Numbered from the stretch's first letter, positions 1 to 6,303 are shown. The stretch is DNA of 8,256 nt from Rosettibacter sp964572725 (GCA_964572725.1 CAZNFW010000074.1:1-8256); one strand, 5' to 3'. Program-made: numbers and translations. Notes: generated by a model from the sequence alone, not told the origin.

Positions 1-517
1 CTACATAGCGGATGTGTTTTGTTCCAGTTACCGGCACACGCAAGAAACCACCATCAGGTTCATTCCATATTTCCCAGTGTGAAATGTAACCCTTAAATTT
101 ATTCACAACCGAATCTACATAGGTTATCCAATCCAATGTATCCTTTGGGACATAATATGGCACAAGAAGCGGATCTGTACCAGCGGGTGCAGAAGATGCC
201 CACGATGGAACTTTGTACAGTAAACAAAGAATATTGATGTCGTACGACCGCAGAATAGACAAACGCTTTTCCCAATCACTCCAATTCCATTGTCCTTTTG
301 TCGGCTCGGCTTCCATCCATGGAAGATTAATTCGGACCCACCGAATACTGGCTGAGTCAAGCATTCTTACAATATTTTGAAGAGTTGAAAGTGGAACATT
401 GAGAAGTTCTGTGGCGTGGACACCAAAAGCACTACTCTGTGCAAATGATTTTTCTAAACTTAGAATTATCATAAACGTAATAAATAGTAACACAAAATTC
501 TTTCTCATCTTTTTCAT
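1..517 (-). CDS. Secreted clan GH-A glycoside hydrolase, N-terminal part (runs off the window)
   Basis: The frame opens at an ATG at 517 and stays open to the window edge, giving 172 residues with no stop, so the C-terminal part is missing. Residues 1-26 form a signal peptide (basic start, hydrophobic core, cleavage near FA|Q), so the enzyme is exported. The mature part shows the early strands of a (beta/alpha)8 barrel: a WVRINLPW strand near 60-67, a GQWNWSDWE segment near 75-83 and HWEIWNEPD at 147-155. E153 in the WNEP motif is the expected acid/base catalyst of clan GH-A (GH39, GH5 and relatives). It therefore probably cleaves beta-glycosidic bonds in polysaccharides; the exact family and substrate cannot be fixed from this fragment. 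A 188-bp gap separates it from the upstream gene and probably holds its own promoter, though I could not define one. It looks unrelated to the metal genes. Confidence 0.8.
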   Translation of the reverse strand, partial: MKKMRKNFVLLFITFMIILSLEKSFAQSSAFGVHATELLNVPLSTLQNIVRMLDSASIRWVRINLPWMEAEPTKGQWNWSDWEKRLSILRSYDINILCLLYKVPSWASSAPAGTDPLLVPYYVPKDTLDWITYVDSVVNKFKGYISHWEIWNEPDGGFLRVPVTGTKHIRYV

Positions 518-705
518 ATCATCACCATTTATCAATGTCTTCTAAAAAGAAATTTAAAAAAAAGTAATTCTTTTTCATATTTTTCATCGGAACAATCTAC
601 TTAACATTTTTTAATCACAAAAGAAAGGATTAATAAAATGACAATGTTTGTTTCTTTATTTTACCTAATTAAATCTGGTCCGACATTATAAAATTTATGA
701 TAATT

Positions 706-1071
706 TTATACATCTATATATTGCTTGAGAAAAGGGAATTTATCCCCGGTTATGCAATTTACTTTTGCAACGTGTGCCAGCCAGATTAGTTCAGATTCAT
801 TAACGTAGTGAATTTGTTCCATTATTCTATAACATTCTTTGATAAAGTACTCGGCTATTTCACTGCTTGAAAAAACGGGCGGGTCTTCTGAGAGAAATTC
901 GTTTTCGACAAGGTGTTCGACCGCTTCGAGGCAAAAATCCTCGGCAAACCCAAAATGTTTACCTATAATAAGTGCCATAGTACGCTCGTTTGGGCAAATC
1001 ACTTTGTCTTTTCTAATAAGTACTAGAAAGCCTCTTAAAAATTCGCTGCGGTCTTTAAAAGTAAGATTCAT
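706..1071 (-). CDS. Small helical protein, TerB-like fold suspected
   Basis: This is a 121-residue soluble protein with no signal peptide or membrane segment. I do not recognise it firmly. The layout, with a short helix (EFLRGFLVLIRKD), an acidic/NER segment, a helix around a GKHFGF motif, then two further helices ending in ELIWLAHVAKVN, resembles the all-helical TerB/DjlA-like fold linked to metal and tellurite stress. This is fold-level resemblance only. Its ATG at 1071 lies inside the end of the upstream YHS gene (17-bp overlap, different frame) and has no strong Shine-Dalgarno sequence, which points to translational coupling. It is the last gene of the long operon; no GC-rich terminator is visible after its TAA. 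Confidence 0.7.
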   Translation of the reverse strand: MNLTFKDRSEFLRGFLVLIRKDKVICPNERTMALIIGKHFGFAEDFCLEAVEHLVENEFLSEDPPVFSSSEIAEYFIKECYRIMEQIHYVNESELIWLAHVAKVNCITGDKFPFLKQYIDV

Positions 1072-1267
1072 TATTGTTCTTTATTTTTTCTTCGTTTTTC
1101 TCTGCAATATATTTAGATGGATTTTTAATAAATTCTGCTGTGCAAAATGACAAACAAAAATAGTAGGTAATCCAATTATATATAAAAGAAAGAATATCTT
1201 TTTCTTTTTTATCTGGCATTTGCACTTTCATTTTACATACAGGATCTATATAAACTTTTTTTGACAT
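1055..1267 (-). CDS. YHS-domain metal-binding protein
   Basis: This is a 70-residue cytoplasmic protein made almost entirely of one YHS domain. The opening motif DPVCKM (residues 8-13) matches the usual DPVCGM, and the second half, YYFCLSFCTAEFIKNP (35-50), matches the canonical YyFCsxxCxxxFxxxP pattern. Cysteines at 11, 38 and 42 are the likely metal ligands. YHS domains occur at the ends of copper-transporting P-type ATPases and as free small proteins in copper and other heavy-metal loci, so a metal-sensing or carrier role fits. The substitution of K for G in the first motif is a small deviation. The C-terminal 17 residues are polar, Lys/Asn-rich and probably disordered. The Shine-Dalgarno match is weak. 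The next gene starts inside this one. Confidence 0.82.
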   Translation of the reverse strand: MSKKVYIDPVCKMKVQMPDKKEKDILSFIYNWITYYFCLSFCTAEFIKNPSKYIAEKNEEKIKNNNESYF

Positions 1268-1332
1268 TTTTATTTACCAAATACTTTATCAAGATAATTA
1301 GTTACTTAGGCATTTATGTATATTAGAAAAAA

Positions 1333-1920
1333 TCAATGAGCTAAAACACCTCCGAAAAATCCTGTTACTAAGACTAAAGCAATTGTTACTAAAGACATAA
1401 TCAGAGATATTTTTTTATACTTAACAGACAATAATGATATAAGCCACACAAAAATTGAAATCGCGGAAAAGATTCCTAATAGTTCGTGTGTTTCTGCTAC
1501 CCACATTTTATTTGTATTTTCAAATGCTGTCTTTTGTGCTTCGCCGGTAAAATATGCACCAACAGCCGATAAAAAAGCTAAAAGAATTAATGCAAAAACT
1601 GCTTTCCTGTATCTTTCATCTTTCAGATAAAAGAACATTAATAAAAAAGCTCCTGCAGAAAGTGCTATCGGAAAATGAACAATTTTATTGTGTAAATGTT
1701 CAAACATTGCTTCGATTGGTTTAAGAACAAATTCTGGTTCTTTCTTTTCAACCAATTCTTGTTTATGAACTATTTTATTCGTTGGCTTACCATTTACTGC
1801 AATTGTATCCCCATTAACTACAGTTACAGTATCGGGTTTTGTTTTTTCTTTATGACCTTCGTGGGCATAAATTACAACAGCAATAAATGTAAGTATTAAA
1901 ATAAAATTTATTTTTTTCAT
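1333..1920 (-). CDS. DUF2231-like four-helix membrane protein with a His-rich exported N-terminus
   Basis: I place the start at the ATG at 1920 (195 residues) rather than at 1944, because AAGGA lies 5 nt upstream and the protein then begins with a clean signal peptide (MKKINFILI, cleavage near IYA|H20). The mature end begins HEGH, a potential metal-binding motif. An extracytoplasmic linker of about 50 residues follows, then four membrane helices. The first helix opens with LHNKIVHFPIAL (H77, H82), the signature of DUF2231-type membrane proteins, and conserved-looking polar residues recur in TGEAQ, HELLG and at the final H195. The paired intramembrane histidines could bind heme or metal; that is inference. 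It lies 50 bp downstream of the ABC ATPase gene in the same direction and probably belongs to the same operon. Function is not established. Confidence 0.75.
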   Translation of the reverse strand: MKKINFILILTFIAVVIYAHEGHKEKTKPDTVTVVNGDTIAVNGKPTNKIVHKQELVEKKEPEFVLKPIEAMFEHLHNKIVHFPIALSAGAFLLMFFYLKDERYRKAVFALILLAFLSAVGAYFTGEAQKTAFENTNKMWVAETHELLGIFSAISIFVWLISLLSVKYKKISLIMSLVTIALVLVTGFFGGVLAH

Positions 1921-1970
1921 CGTTTTCCTTATAATTTCTTGCAAAATATTTTTTTGTAGATAGTTATTAG

Positions 1971-2684
1971 TTAAATAATCGAATGGACAATTTCCATTTC
2001 AATTGGCATATAATCGGCTTTAATAATCTTACCATCTGACAACTCAATTCTTCTATTAGCATATTTGATAAACTCCTTGTTGTGAGTAACGACCACAATT
2101 GTTTTGCCTTCGTTGTTTAATTCTGTAAAAATATTCATAATAGAATTGCTGGTTTTAGAATCCAGATTGCCGGTTGGTTCGTCGGCTAAAATTATCAAAG
2201 GGTCGTTAACAAGAGCTCTTGCAATTGCAACTCTTTGCTGTTCACCACCACTCAATTCATTTATAAGCCTTTTTGATTTATCAGCTAATTTCACTTTTGT
2301 TAACAATGAAAAAACAATTTCTTTTTGTTCGGTTTTTGTATACTCAGATATAGCTAAAGGCAGCATTACATTTTCTTCTACTGTTAGATAGGGAATCAAT
2401 TGAAAATTTTGAAAAATAAATCCAATATATTCTCTTCTAAAATCAGCTCTTTGTTTTGAATTAAGTTTATAGAGATTAATTTCATCAACAATAATTTCTC
2501 CTGATGTAGGTTTATTTAATCCACCCAATATCGTAAGCAGAGTACTTTTACCGGAACCCGATTGACCAAACAGCATCACAAAATCATTTTCCTCAATATT
2601 TAACGATACATCATTCACAGCATATACTTTTTCTGTTCCGGTCTGATATTCTTTAACAAGATTTTTTATTTCAATAAAGCTCAT
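1971..2684 (-). CDS. LolD/MacB-type ABC transporter ATP-binding protein
   Basis: This is a complete 237-residue nucleotide-binding domain of the MacB/LolD class. It powers the FtsX-like permease encoded just upstream. Walker A is G40-QSGSGKS-T48, the Q-loop is at Q92, the signature LSGGE starts at L144, Walker B runs IILADE (164-169) followed by PTGNLD, and the H-loop is H201; all catalytic motifs are intact. The short family-typical linker around 70-85 (LNSKQRADFRRE) and IGFIFQNFQLIPYLTVEENV are characteristic of this class. AAGGAA lies 6 nt before the ATG. Only 16 bp separate it from the permease gene, so the two are certainly cotranscribed. This class usually performs mechanotransmission (lipoprotein release, efflux from the periplasm) rather than classic import, so the cargo cannot be deduced from this subunit. 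Confidence 0.95.
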   Translation of the reverse strand: MSFIEIKNLVKEYQTGTEKVYAVNDVSLNIEENDFVMLFGQSGSGKSTLLTILGGLNKPTSGEIIVDEINLYKLNSKQRADFRREYIGFIFQNFQLIPYLTVEENVMLPLAISEYTKTEQKEIVFSLLTKVKLADKSKRLINELSGGEQQRVAIARALVNDPLIILADEPTGNLDSKTSNSIMNIFTELNNEGKTIVVVTHNKEFIKYANRRIELSDGKIIKADYMPIEMEIVHSII

Positions 2685-2700
2685 AAATTATTCCTTATTT

Positions 2701-3861
2701 TTATAATGCTCTAAATGCAGTTGTTGGGTCTAATTGCGTAGCTCTAAAAGCAGGATATATTCCTGCCAAGAAACCAACGAGTAAAGAAAATCCTACTGAA
2801 AAGAAAATCAATCCAAATTCATAATTGATTTTTATATTCTCATCCATTGTAAGAAGCGGGACAATAAACTTTGAACCAATAATCCCTAAAATAAACCCTA
2901 ACAGCCCGGCAAATAAACTTGCAATTAGTACCTCAAGTAATATGATTTTCATTATGTGAGTTCTTCTAAAACCAACCGCCTGAAAAATTCCAATCTCCTT
3001 TGTTCGTTCATTTACAGAAGCATTAACATTAGTAAAAACAATCAGCATACTTATAATTAGAATTACTGCAGATATACCAAAAGAAAAATGTTCAAAGCGA
3101 TGCACGGCTGTCATTTTCGATTCGATAGTTTGTTTGATTGGTGTGACATTTGCATTTGGCAGCACCTTAGATGTCTGCCTTACAATTTCTTCAATAGGAC
3201 AATCATAACATAGTGCTGCAACTTCAATAAGACTGATTTTGTCTTTCTTGTTAAATACTTGTTGAACAATTTTAATAGGCATGAATATAACTGCATCATC
3301 CTGGGAACCAGTTTCTTCAAGAATTCCAGCTATAACAAAATTATGATTTGCAACTTGAATTGTATCATTTAATCTAATTGATAATTTTTCCATAGCTTTA
3401 GATCCAACTAAAATCTCATTATCCGATGAAGGAATTTTCCCATAAATTTTCCACCACTTTTTAAGACGCAATTCTTCTTTCATGTCTATACCGGCAATTA
3501 TAATTTTCTTGCCATTAATTTCTTCAAGAACAAACAACTTGGGCGCTATTATGCTAATATTTTTTCTGTTCTTTATAGTCCTTATCTTATCTATATCATC
3601 ATTTTTTAATTCATATAATTCATACGTTGTGCTATTGACAGAAATACCTGCATAGTTGAAAGAAAGCTCATCTGATTTTGGTGTAATAATTATATTAGCT
3701 CCAAACTCATCAAGAAGAGAAGCAACGTTCGAATTAACATTTTTACTTACTGTAAAGAGCATAACAACTGAGGAAACCGACAGCATTAAGCCGGTTAATA
3801 GAAAAAATGTTTTTGCTTTTTTTCTTCTTATACTTTGTAAAGAGATGTTATATAGTTTCAT
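2701..3861 (-). CDS. FtsX/MacB-type ABC transporter permease with an extracytoplasmic CxxC
   Basis: I choose the ATG at 3861 (386 residues) over the in-frame ATG at 3870 because AAGGAT overlaps the upstream ATG and sits 7 nt before the inner one. The topology is that of MacB, LolC and LolE: TM1 at about 18-39, a large extracytoplasmic domain (40-258), then three helices near 259-278, 305-328 and 349-370. The cytoplasmic loop with NERTKEIGIFQAVGFRR (284-300) is the typical FtsX coupling segment, and the protein ends with PAFRATQLDP-type sequence. The extracytoplasmic domain contains ALCYDCPIEEIV, with C218 and C221 forming a CxxC that MacB and LolC lack. That pair could bind a metal or exchange disulfides with the Cys-rich partners encoded upstream. 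Only one permease gene is present, so the transporter is probably a homodimer. Confidence 0.92.
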   Translation of the reverse strand: MKLYNISLQSIRRKKAKTFFLLTGLMLSVSSVVMLFTVSKNVNSNVASLLDEFGANIIITPKSDELSFNYAGISVNSTTYELYELKNDDIDKIRTIKNRKNISIIAPKLFVLEEINGKKIIIAGIDMKEELRLKKWWKIYGKIPSSDNEILVGSKAMEKLSIRLNDTIQVANHNFVIAGILEETGSQDDAVIFMPIKIVQQVFNKKDKISLIEVAALCYDCPIEEIVRQTSKVLPNANVTPIKQTIESKMTAVHRFEHFSFGISAVILIISMLIVFTNVNASVNERTKEIGIFQAVGFRRTHIMKIILLEVLIASLFAGLLGFILGIIGSKFIVPLLTMDENIKINYEFGLIFFSVGFSLLVGFLAGIYPAFRATQLDPTTAFRAL

Positions 3862-3868
3862 TTTTTCC

Positions 3869-3874
3869 ATCCTT
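3869..3874 (-). promoter_or_regulatory. Ribosome binding site deciding the permease start
   Basis: On the minus strand this reads AAGGAT, 7 nt before the ATG at 3861. It overlaps the alternative ATG at 3870, which therefore has no properly spaced site. Confidence 0.6.
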
Positions 3875-3902
3875 ATCTATTCTATATATCCAGCACTGTC
3901 TA

Positions 3903-4385
3903 CTAATTAATAGGTATACTTAGTGTAAGTATTGCTGTGTTAGTCTGCGCATTATATCCTATAGATAAATTCTGATTATATATCTCTGCTGAATATCCTG
4001 CATCAAATGCACTAACGATCTTTAATACCATATAACCTGCTAACAAATAATAAAATTGGGATCTTTCATTGTTAGTCCATGTACGTCTTTCATTTCTATA
4101 AGAAAAGAAATCGTGCATACCCCGACCCCAATCGTTACGACTAAGTAATATTGCACCTGGTATAAAAAGAGCGAGTTCTGCGGTAGTATATATAATCCCT
4201 CGAGCCCAATTACCAGTGTAGAAATTTCCGAAAGCAAAGGGAAGAGGTTGAATAGAAAGTAGTGCAGCAATTGCGGGCTCCTTTCTCTTATCGCTGTAGG
4301 CTGTGGTGTAACCATGATGCTGCGCAAAGCCATCGTGTGATATTATTATAATCAGCAACGAAATAAAATATATTCCCTTTTTCAT
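3903..4385 (-). CDS. DUF5683-like exported/membrane protein of unknown function
   Basis: This is a 160-residue protein with a signal peptide (residues 1-21, cleavage near GFA|QHHGY). The mature part opens with a KRKEPAIAALLS segment, then a PLPFAFGNFYTGNWARGIIY stretch and two hydrophobic segments, and ends with a beta-like NTAILTLSIPI tail. The arrangement, a small exported protein with an SxxPxxGxFYxGxxxxG-like segment followed by hydrophobic helices, recalls the DUF5683 proteins of Bacteroidota envelopes. I make that link by pattern only. AAGGAG lies about 8 nt before the ATG. It sits between the DUF2318-type gene and the permease in the same direction (41 bp before the permease start), so a role in the same envelope system is likely, but the sequence itself shows no metal-binding motif apart from the HH after the cleavage site. 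Confidence 0.7.
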   Translation of the reverse strand: MKKGIYFISLLIIIISHDGFAQHHGYTTAYSDKRKEPAIAALLSIQPLPFAFGNFYTGNWARGIIYTTAELALFIPGAILLSRNDWGRGMHDFFSYRNERRTWTNNERSQFYYLLAGYMVLKIVSAFDAGYSAEIYNQNLSIGYNAQTNTAILTLSIPIN

Positions 4386-4510
4386 TTCCAGCTCCTTGTT
4401 TTAAGTTCACCAAATAATACTAATAAACATTCCATCTCTTTAGTTGTGTGATAAAGAGTATGAATATTCAGCTTAAATTCTTCTTGACCAATTCTTAACC
4501 AGATATTCAT
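4382..4510 (-). CDS. Possible 42-residue overlapping microprotein
   Basis: This short frame starts with an ATG inside the last 38 bp of the DUF2318-type gene and ends with a TGA that overlaps the ATG of the next gene as ATGA. It therefore fills the only sizeable gap between these two genes, with overlaps at both ends. The product (MNIWLRIGQEEFKLNIHTLY..., ending LKTRSWK) has a plausible alternating strand at the start and one amphipathic helix near 20-36. No good Shine-Dalgarno precedes the start, so it would rely on coupling. An open frame of this length can arise by chance in AT-rich DNA, so I give it low confidence. Confidence 0.33.
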   Translation of the reverse strand: MNIWLRIGQEEFKLNIHTLYHTTKEMECLLVLFGELKTRSWK

Positions 4511-5141
4511 CTATTTGAATTTCATTACCAACAACCTTACTTGGAATTGGATCAGGCGGATATCTACCGCATGAACCGCTTATAGCATTTAAATCATTTA
4601 GATTCCATGTAGTGCCGCATGAATTACAAATTAAATTATTCCCCTCAATATGAAATTCGGTTGAGTTACACGGTTCGCACATACTTATTGCAGTAACAAC
4701 TTTTCCGTCTTCTGTTAGATATGCAAGTATTGGAACTGCAGATTCATTATTGCCTACTACTTGAAAACGAACAAACTTCCTTTCCTTTACTAAATTTAGA
4801 GGAAGAATAATTTTATTGTTTTTTGTAAAAGCTATTGTATATGCATGGTCATATCGAGTCGGGGGATAACTTATATTATCTGCAACTTTAGGCTGCTTCT
4901 CAATTATTTCAAGTTCCTTTGAGGGCTGAGACTTTATATAATAAAATATAGCCCCGACAAATATGATTAAGATAACTACAATATATAAATTATTTTTGCC
5001 GTGATTATTTCTATAATTTATAACTCGTTCTTTTTTAGAAAGACTTTTACTGCTACTTACTTTATTGCCGCAATTCTGGCAATAAATCGCAGCTTCAATA
5101 AGTTTATTACCACAGTTTGGGCAGTATAATATTTTAGCCAT
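4473..5141 (-). CDS. Zinc-ribbon, membrane-anchored DUF2318-type protein
   Basis: This is a 222-residue protein in three parts. Residues 7-24 form a zinc ribbon (CPNC...CQNC, four cysteines). A basic linker leads to one transmembrane helix at about 52-69. The C-terminal part (about 90-200) matches the DUF2318 pattern: an acidic-to-hydrophobic strand region, then C155xxC158, C172xxC175 and a further C191 in a GSCGRYPPDPI segment. Positive residues before the helix place the ribbon in the cytoplasm and the DUF2318-like domain outside. DUF2318 proteins accompany FtsX/LolD ABC proteins in the P19/Ftr1 iron-uptake loci, where they are thought to hold an Fe-S or other metal centre; a metal-handling or electron-transfer role here is inference. 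AAGGTG sits 4 nt before the ATG and overlaps the TAA of the upstream gene, so translation of the pair is coupled. Confidence 0.85.
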   Translation of the reverse strand: MAKILYCPNCGNKLIEAAIYCQNCGNKVSSSKSLSKKERVINYRNNHGKNNLYIVVILIIFVGAIFYYIKSQPSKELEIIEKQPKVADNISYPPTRYDHAYTIAFTKNNKIILPLNLVKERKFVRFQVVGNNESAVPILAYLTEDGKVVTAISMCEPCNSTEFHIEGNNLICNSCGTTWNLNDLNAISGSCGRYPPDPIPSKVVGNEIQIDEYLVKNWSRRI

Positions 5142-5149
5142 AATTCACC

Positions 5150-6124
5150 TTATATTTTTTTCCCGCCATACTTACTATTAACTAATTCAATTATTTGGTT
5201 TACAGTGTATCTATTTTCAGAAATTTTTTCATCAATAAATCTTTTTACTTCTTTAGCACCATTAGGATGGGAACAATTGCAATCTTTTAATTCATCAATA
5301 GTGCATTTACCGCAAGGACAATTAAACTGCAAATAAATTGCATCTTTATCGGAAACCGCGGCTATTTTGTCTAGACTAATATTATTGTTTAGTCCAACAT
5401 TATCAGGTTTAATTATTAGCTTGGATTCAAATATTTTTGATTTGTCAATACCTTTTACCTCCGAAGCATACTGAGATTTTAAGAAACCATATTTGTTTGC
5501 AACAGCAAGTAATATATCTTCTCGTTTTTGGTTAGTTTCAACATAATCTCTAATAAACTGTCTTTCTTCAATGGCTTTAGGGCAGGTACATTTCTCCAAT
5601 GATTCTTCGCCGCAAGTGCCACAGGAACAAGCAAACTTAGAAGCGATTTCATAAACCTCTGCTTCTACTGCAGGATTAGAGCTTTTTACCTCGAATACTT
5701 TTTGTTCATATAAATTTTTCTTATCTAATTGTGAGTCGATTATAACATAGACAAGATAAGAGATTATAAAAATAACTATCGAAACAAGTAATGGCTTAAA
5801 ATTCAATTTCTTTTCCGGCAGATGTTTTTGACCTGTCAAACGAGTTTGACTATTGACAATATTATAATGTTTACTTTTCTTTTTCTTATGTGGCTTGTTG
5901 TACCTTAATTGTTGATTAGCAGAACTTTCTTCCAAATTTTTGCTACTCGGAGATTTCAAGTTTTCACCACAAGAAGTACAATAATTATTTGTGAGTTCAT
6001 TAACTGCTCCACAAGATTCACAAATAATTTCTCCTGAGTGTTCATTTTTATCCAAACGATTGCCGCAGTTTATGCAAAAGTTATTTTCTATATTATTATC
6101 AGTTCCACATTTATTACATTTCAT
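5150..6124 (-). CDS. Double zinc-ribbon, membrane-anchored protein with two CcmH/NrfF-like Cys repeats
   Basis: I place the start at the ATG at 6124 (324 residues): GAGG lies 6 nt upstream. Two zinc ribbons come first (C3/C6/C17/C20 and C35/C38/C49/C52), then a long Lys-rich polar linker, one transmembrane helix (about 111-129), and an extracytoplasmic part with two copies of a domain about 100 residues apart. Each copy has CxCxxC-x7-CxC (C166-C181 and C269-C284), followed by a helix with an arginine (R188, R295) and a second helix ending in KYG. The CPCGKC...DC...A..VKRFI...I..LV..KYG layout resembles the CcmH/NrfF domain, a thiol reductase of cytochrome c maturation, though CcmH has only one CxxC. 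Function could be thiol exchange or metal chelation. It is the first gene of the operon, 8 bp before the DUF2318-type gene. Confidence 0.8.
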   Translation of the reverse strand: MKCNKCGTDNNIENNFCINCGNRLDKNEHSGEIICESCGAVNELTNNYCTSCGENLKSPSSKNLEESSANQQLRYNKPHKKKKSKHYNIVNSQTRLTGQKHLPEKKLNFKPLLVSIVIFIISYLVYVIIDSQLDKKNLYEQKVFEVKSSNPAVEAEVYEIASKFACSCGTCGEESLEKCTCPKAIEERQFIRDYVETNQKREDILLAVANKYGFLKSQYASEVKGIDKSKIFESKLIIKPDNVGLNNNISLDKIAAVSDKDAIYLQFNCPCGKCTIDELKDCNCSHPNGAKEVKRFIDEKISENRYTVNQIIELVNSKYGGKKI

Positions 6125-6130
6125 AATCAA

Positions 6131-6134
6131 CCTC
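6131..6134 (-). promoter_or_regulatory. Ribosome binding site deciding the start at 6124
   Basis: On the minus strand this reads GAGG, 6 nt before the ATG at 6124. An in-frame TTG at 6130 directly abuts it and so cannot use it, which is why the ATG is preferred. Confidence 0.55.
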
Positions 6135-6144
6135 GCATATTAAC

Positions 6145-6267
6145 GAATGCCAGGAGCGACCAAAAAGTAATTTTAAAATTATCTAATCTGTGAAAATCCA
6201 TTAAAATCAGTGTTATCAGTGTCCTATTTTCTAAAAAATTTTACTTTTTGGTCACTCCCCAGCATTC
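6145..6267. repeat. Imperfect inverted-repeat element with internal degenerate repeats
   Basis: The outer arms (about 6145-6172 and 6239-6267) pair imperfectly: GAATGC at the ends, then AGGAGC against GGGAGT, then a perfect 13-bp match GACCAAAAAGTAA (6158-6170) against its complement (6241-6253). Between the arms, read on the minus strand, lie four degenerate units of roughly 10 bp: ACACTGATA, ACACTGATTTTA, ATGGATTTT, CACAGATTAG. The whole fills the intergenic space between the terminator of the Cus block and the next operon. It resembles a small non-autonomous dispersed element or MITE-like palindrome; strings of similar units are, as I recall, common between genes in Bacteroidota-type genomes. 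It encodes no protein. It could also carry the promoter of the downstream operon, but no clear -35/-10 pair is visible. Confidence 0.7.
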
Positions 6268-6270
6268 ATC

Positions 6271-6303
6271 TATATAAAGTAGAGCAGATTATTTCTGCTC
6301 TAC
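6271..6303 (-). terminator. Intrinsic terminator at the end of the Cus block, overlapping a stop codon
   Basis: GTAGAGCAGA (6279-6288) and its exact complement (6294-6303) form a 10-bp stem with a 5-nt loop. On the minus-strand transcript the 5' arm is made of the last coding triplets of the Met/His-rich protein; its TAA stop spans 6291-6289, in the loop. The 3' side continues TTTATATA, a short, imperfect U-rich tail. Placement directly at the end of the gene supports termination, although the broken U tract may make it leaky. Confidence 0.65.

Noticed and set aside
124..360. 78-residue minus-strand frame
   Set aside because: It lies in another frame inside the glycoside hydrolase, whose frame carries a signal peptide and the WNEP motif.
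540..580. AT-only inverted repeat (AAAAAGAA against TTCTTTTT) upstream of the glycoside hydrolase
   Set aside because: Pure A/T runs form such repeats by chance here; no GC stem, so neither a terminator nor an operator is supported.
518..705. Promoter for the glycoside hydrolase gene
   Set aside because: Very AT-rich stretch with many partial -10-like hexamers but no pair with convincing spacing.
839..1150. 103-residue plus-strand frame
   Set aside because: It is antisense to the YHS and TerB-like genes, has no domain pattern, and every supported gene is on the other strand.
4040..4333. 97-residue minus-strand frame
   Set aside because: Shadow of the DUF5683-like gene, which has a strong ribosome binding site and a signal peptide.
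6122..6130. TTG start at 6130 for the double zinc-ribbon protein
   Set aside because: The only Shine-Dalgarno directly abuts it, while the ATG at 6124 is correctly spaced.
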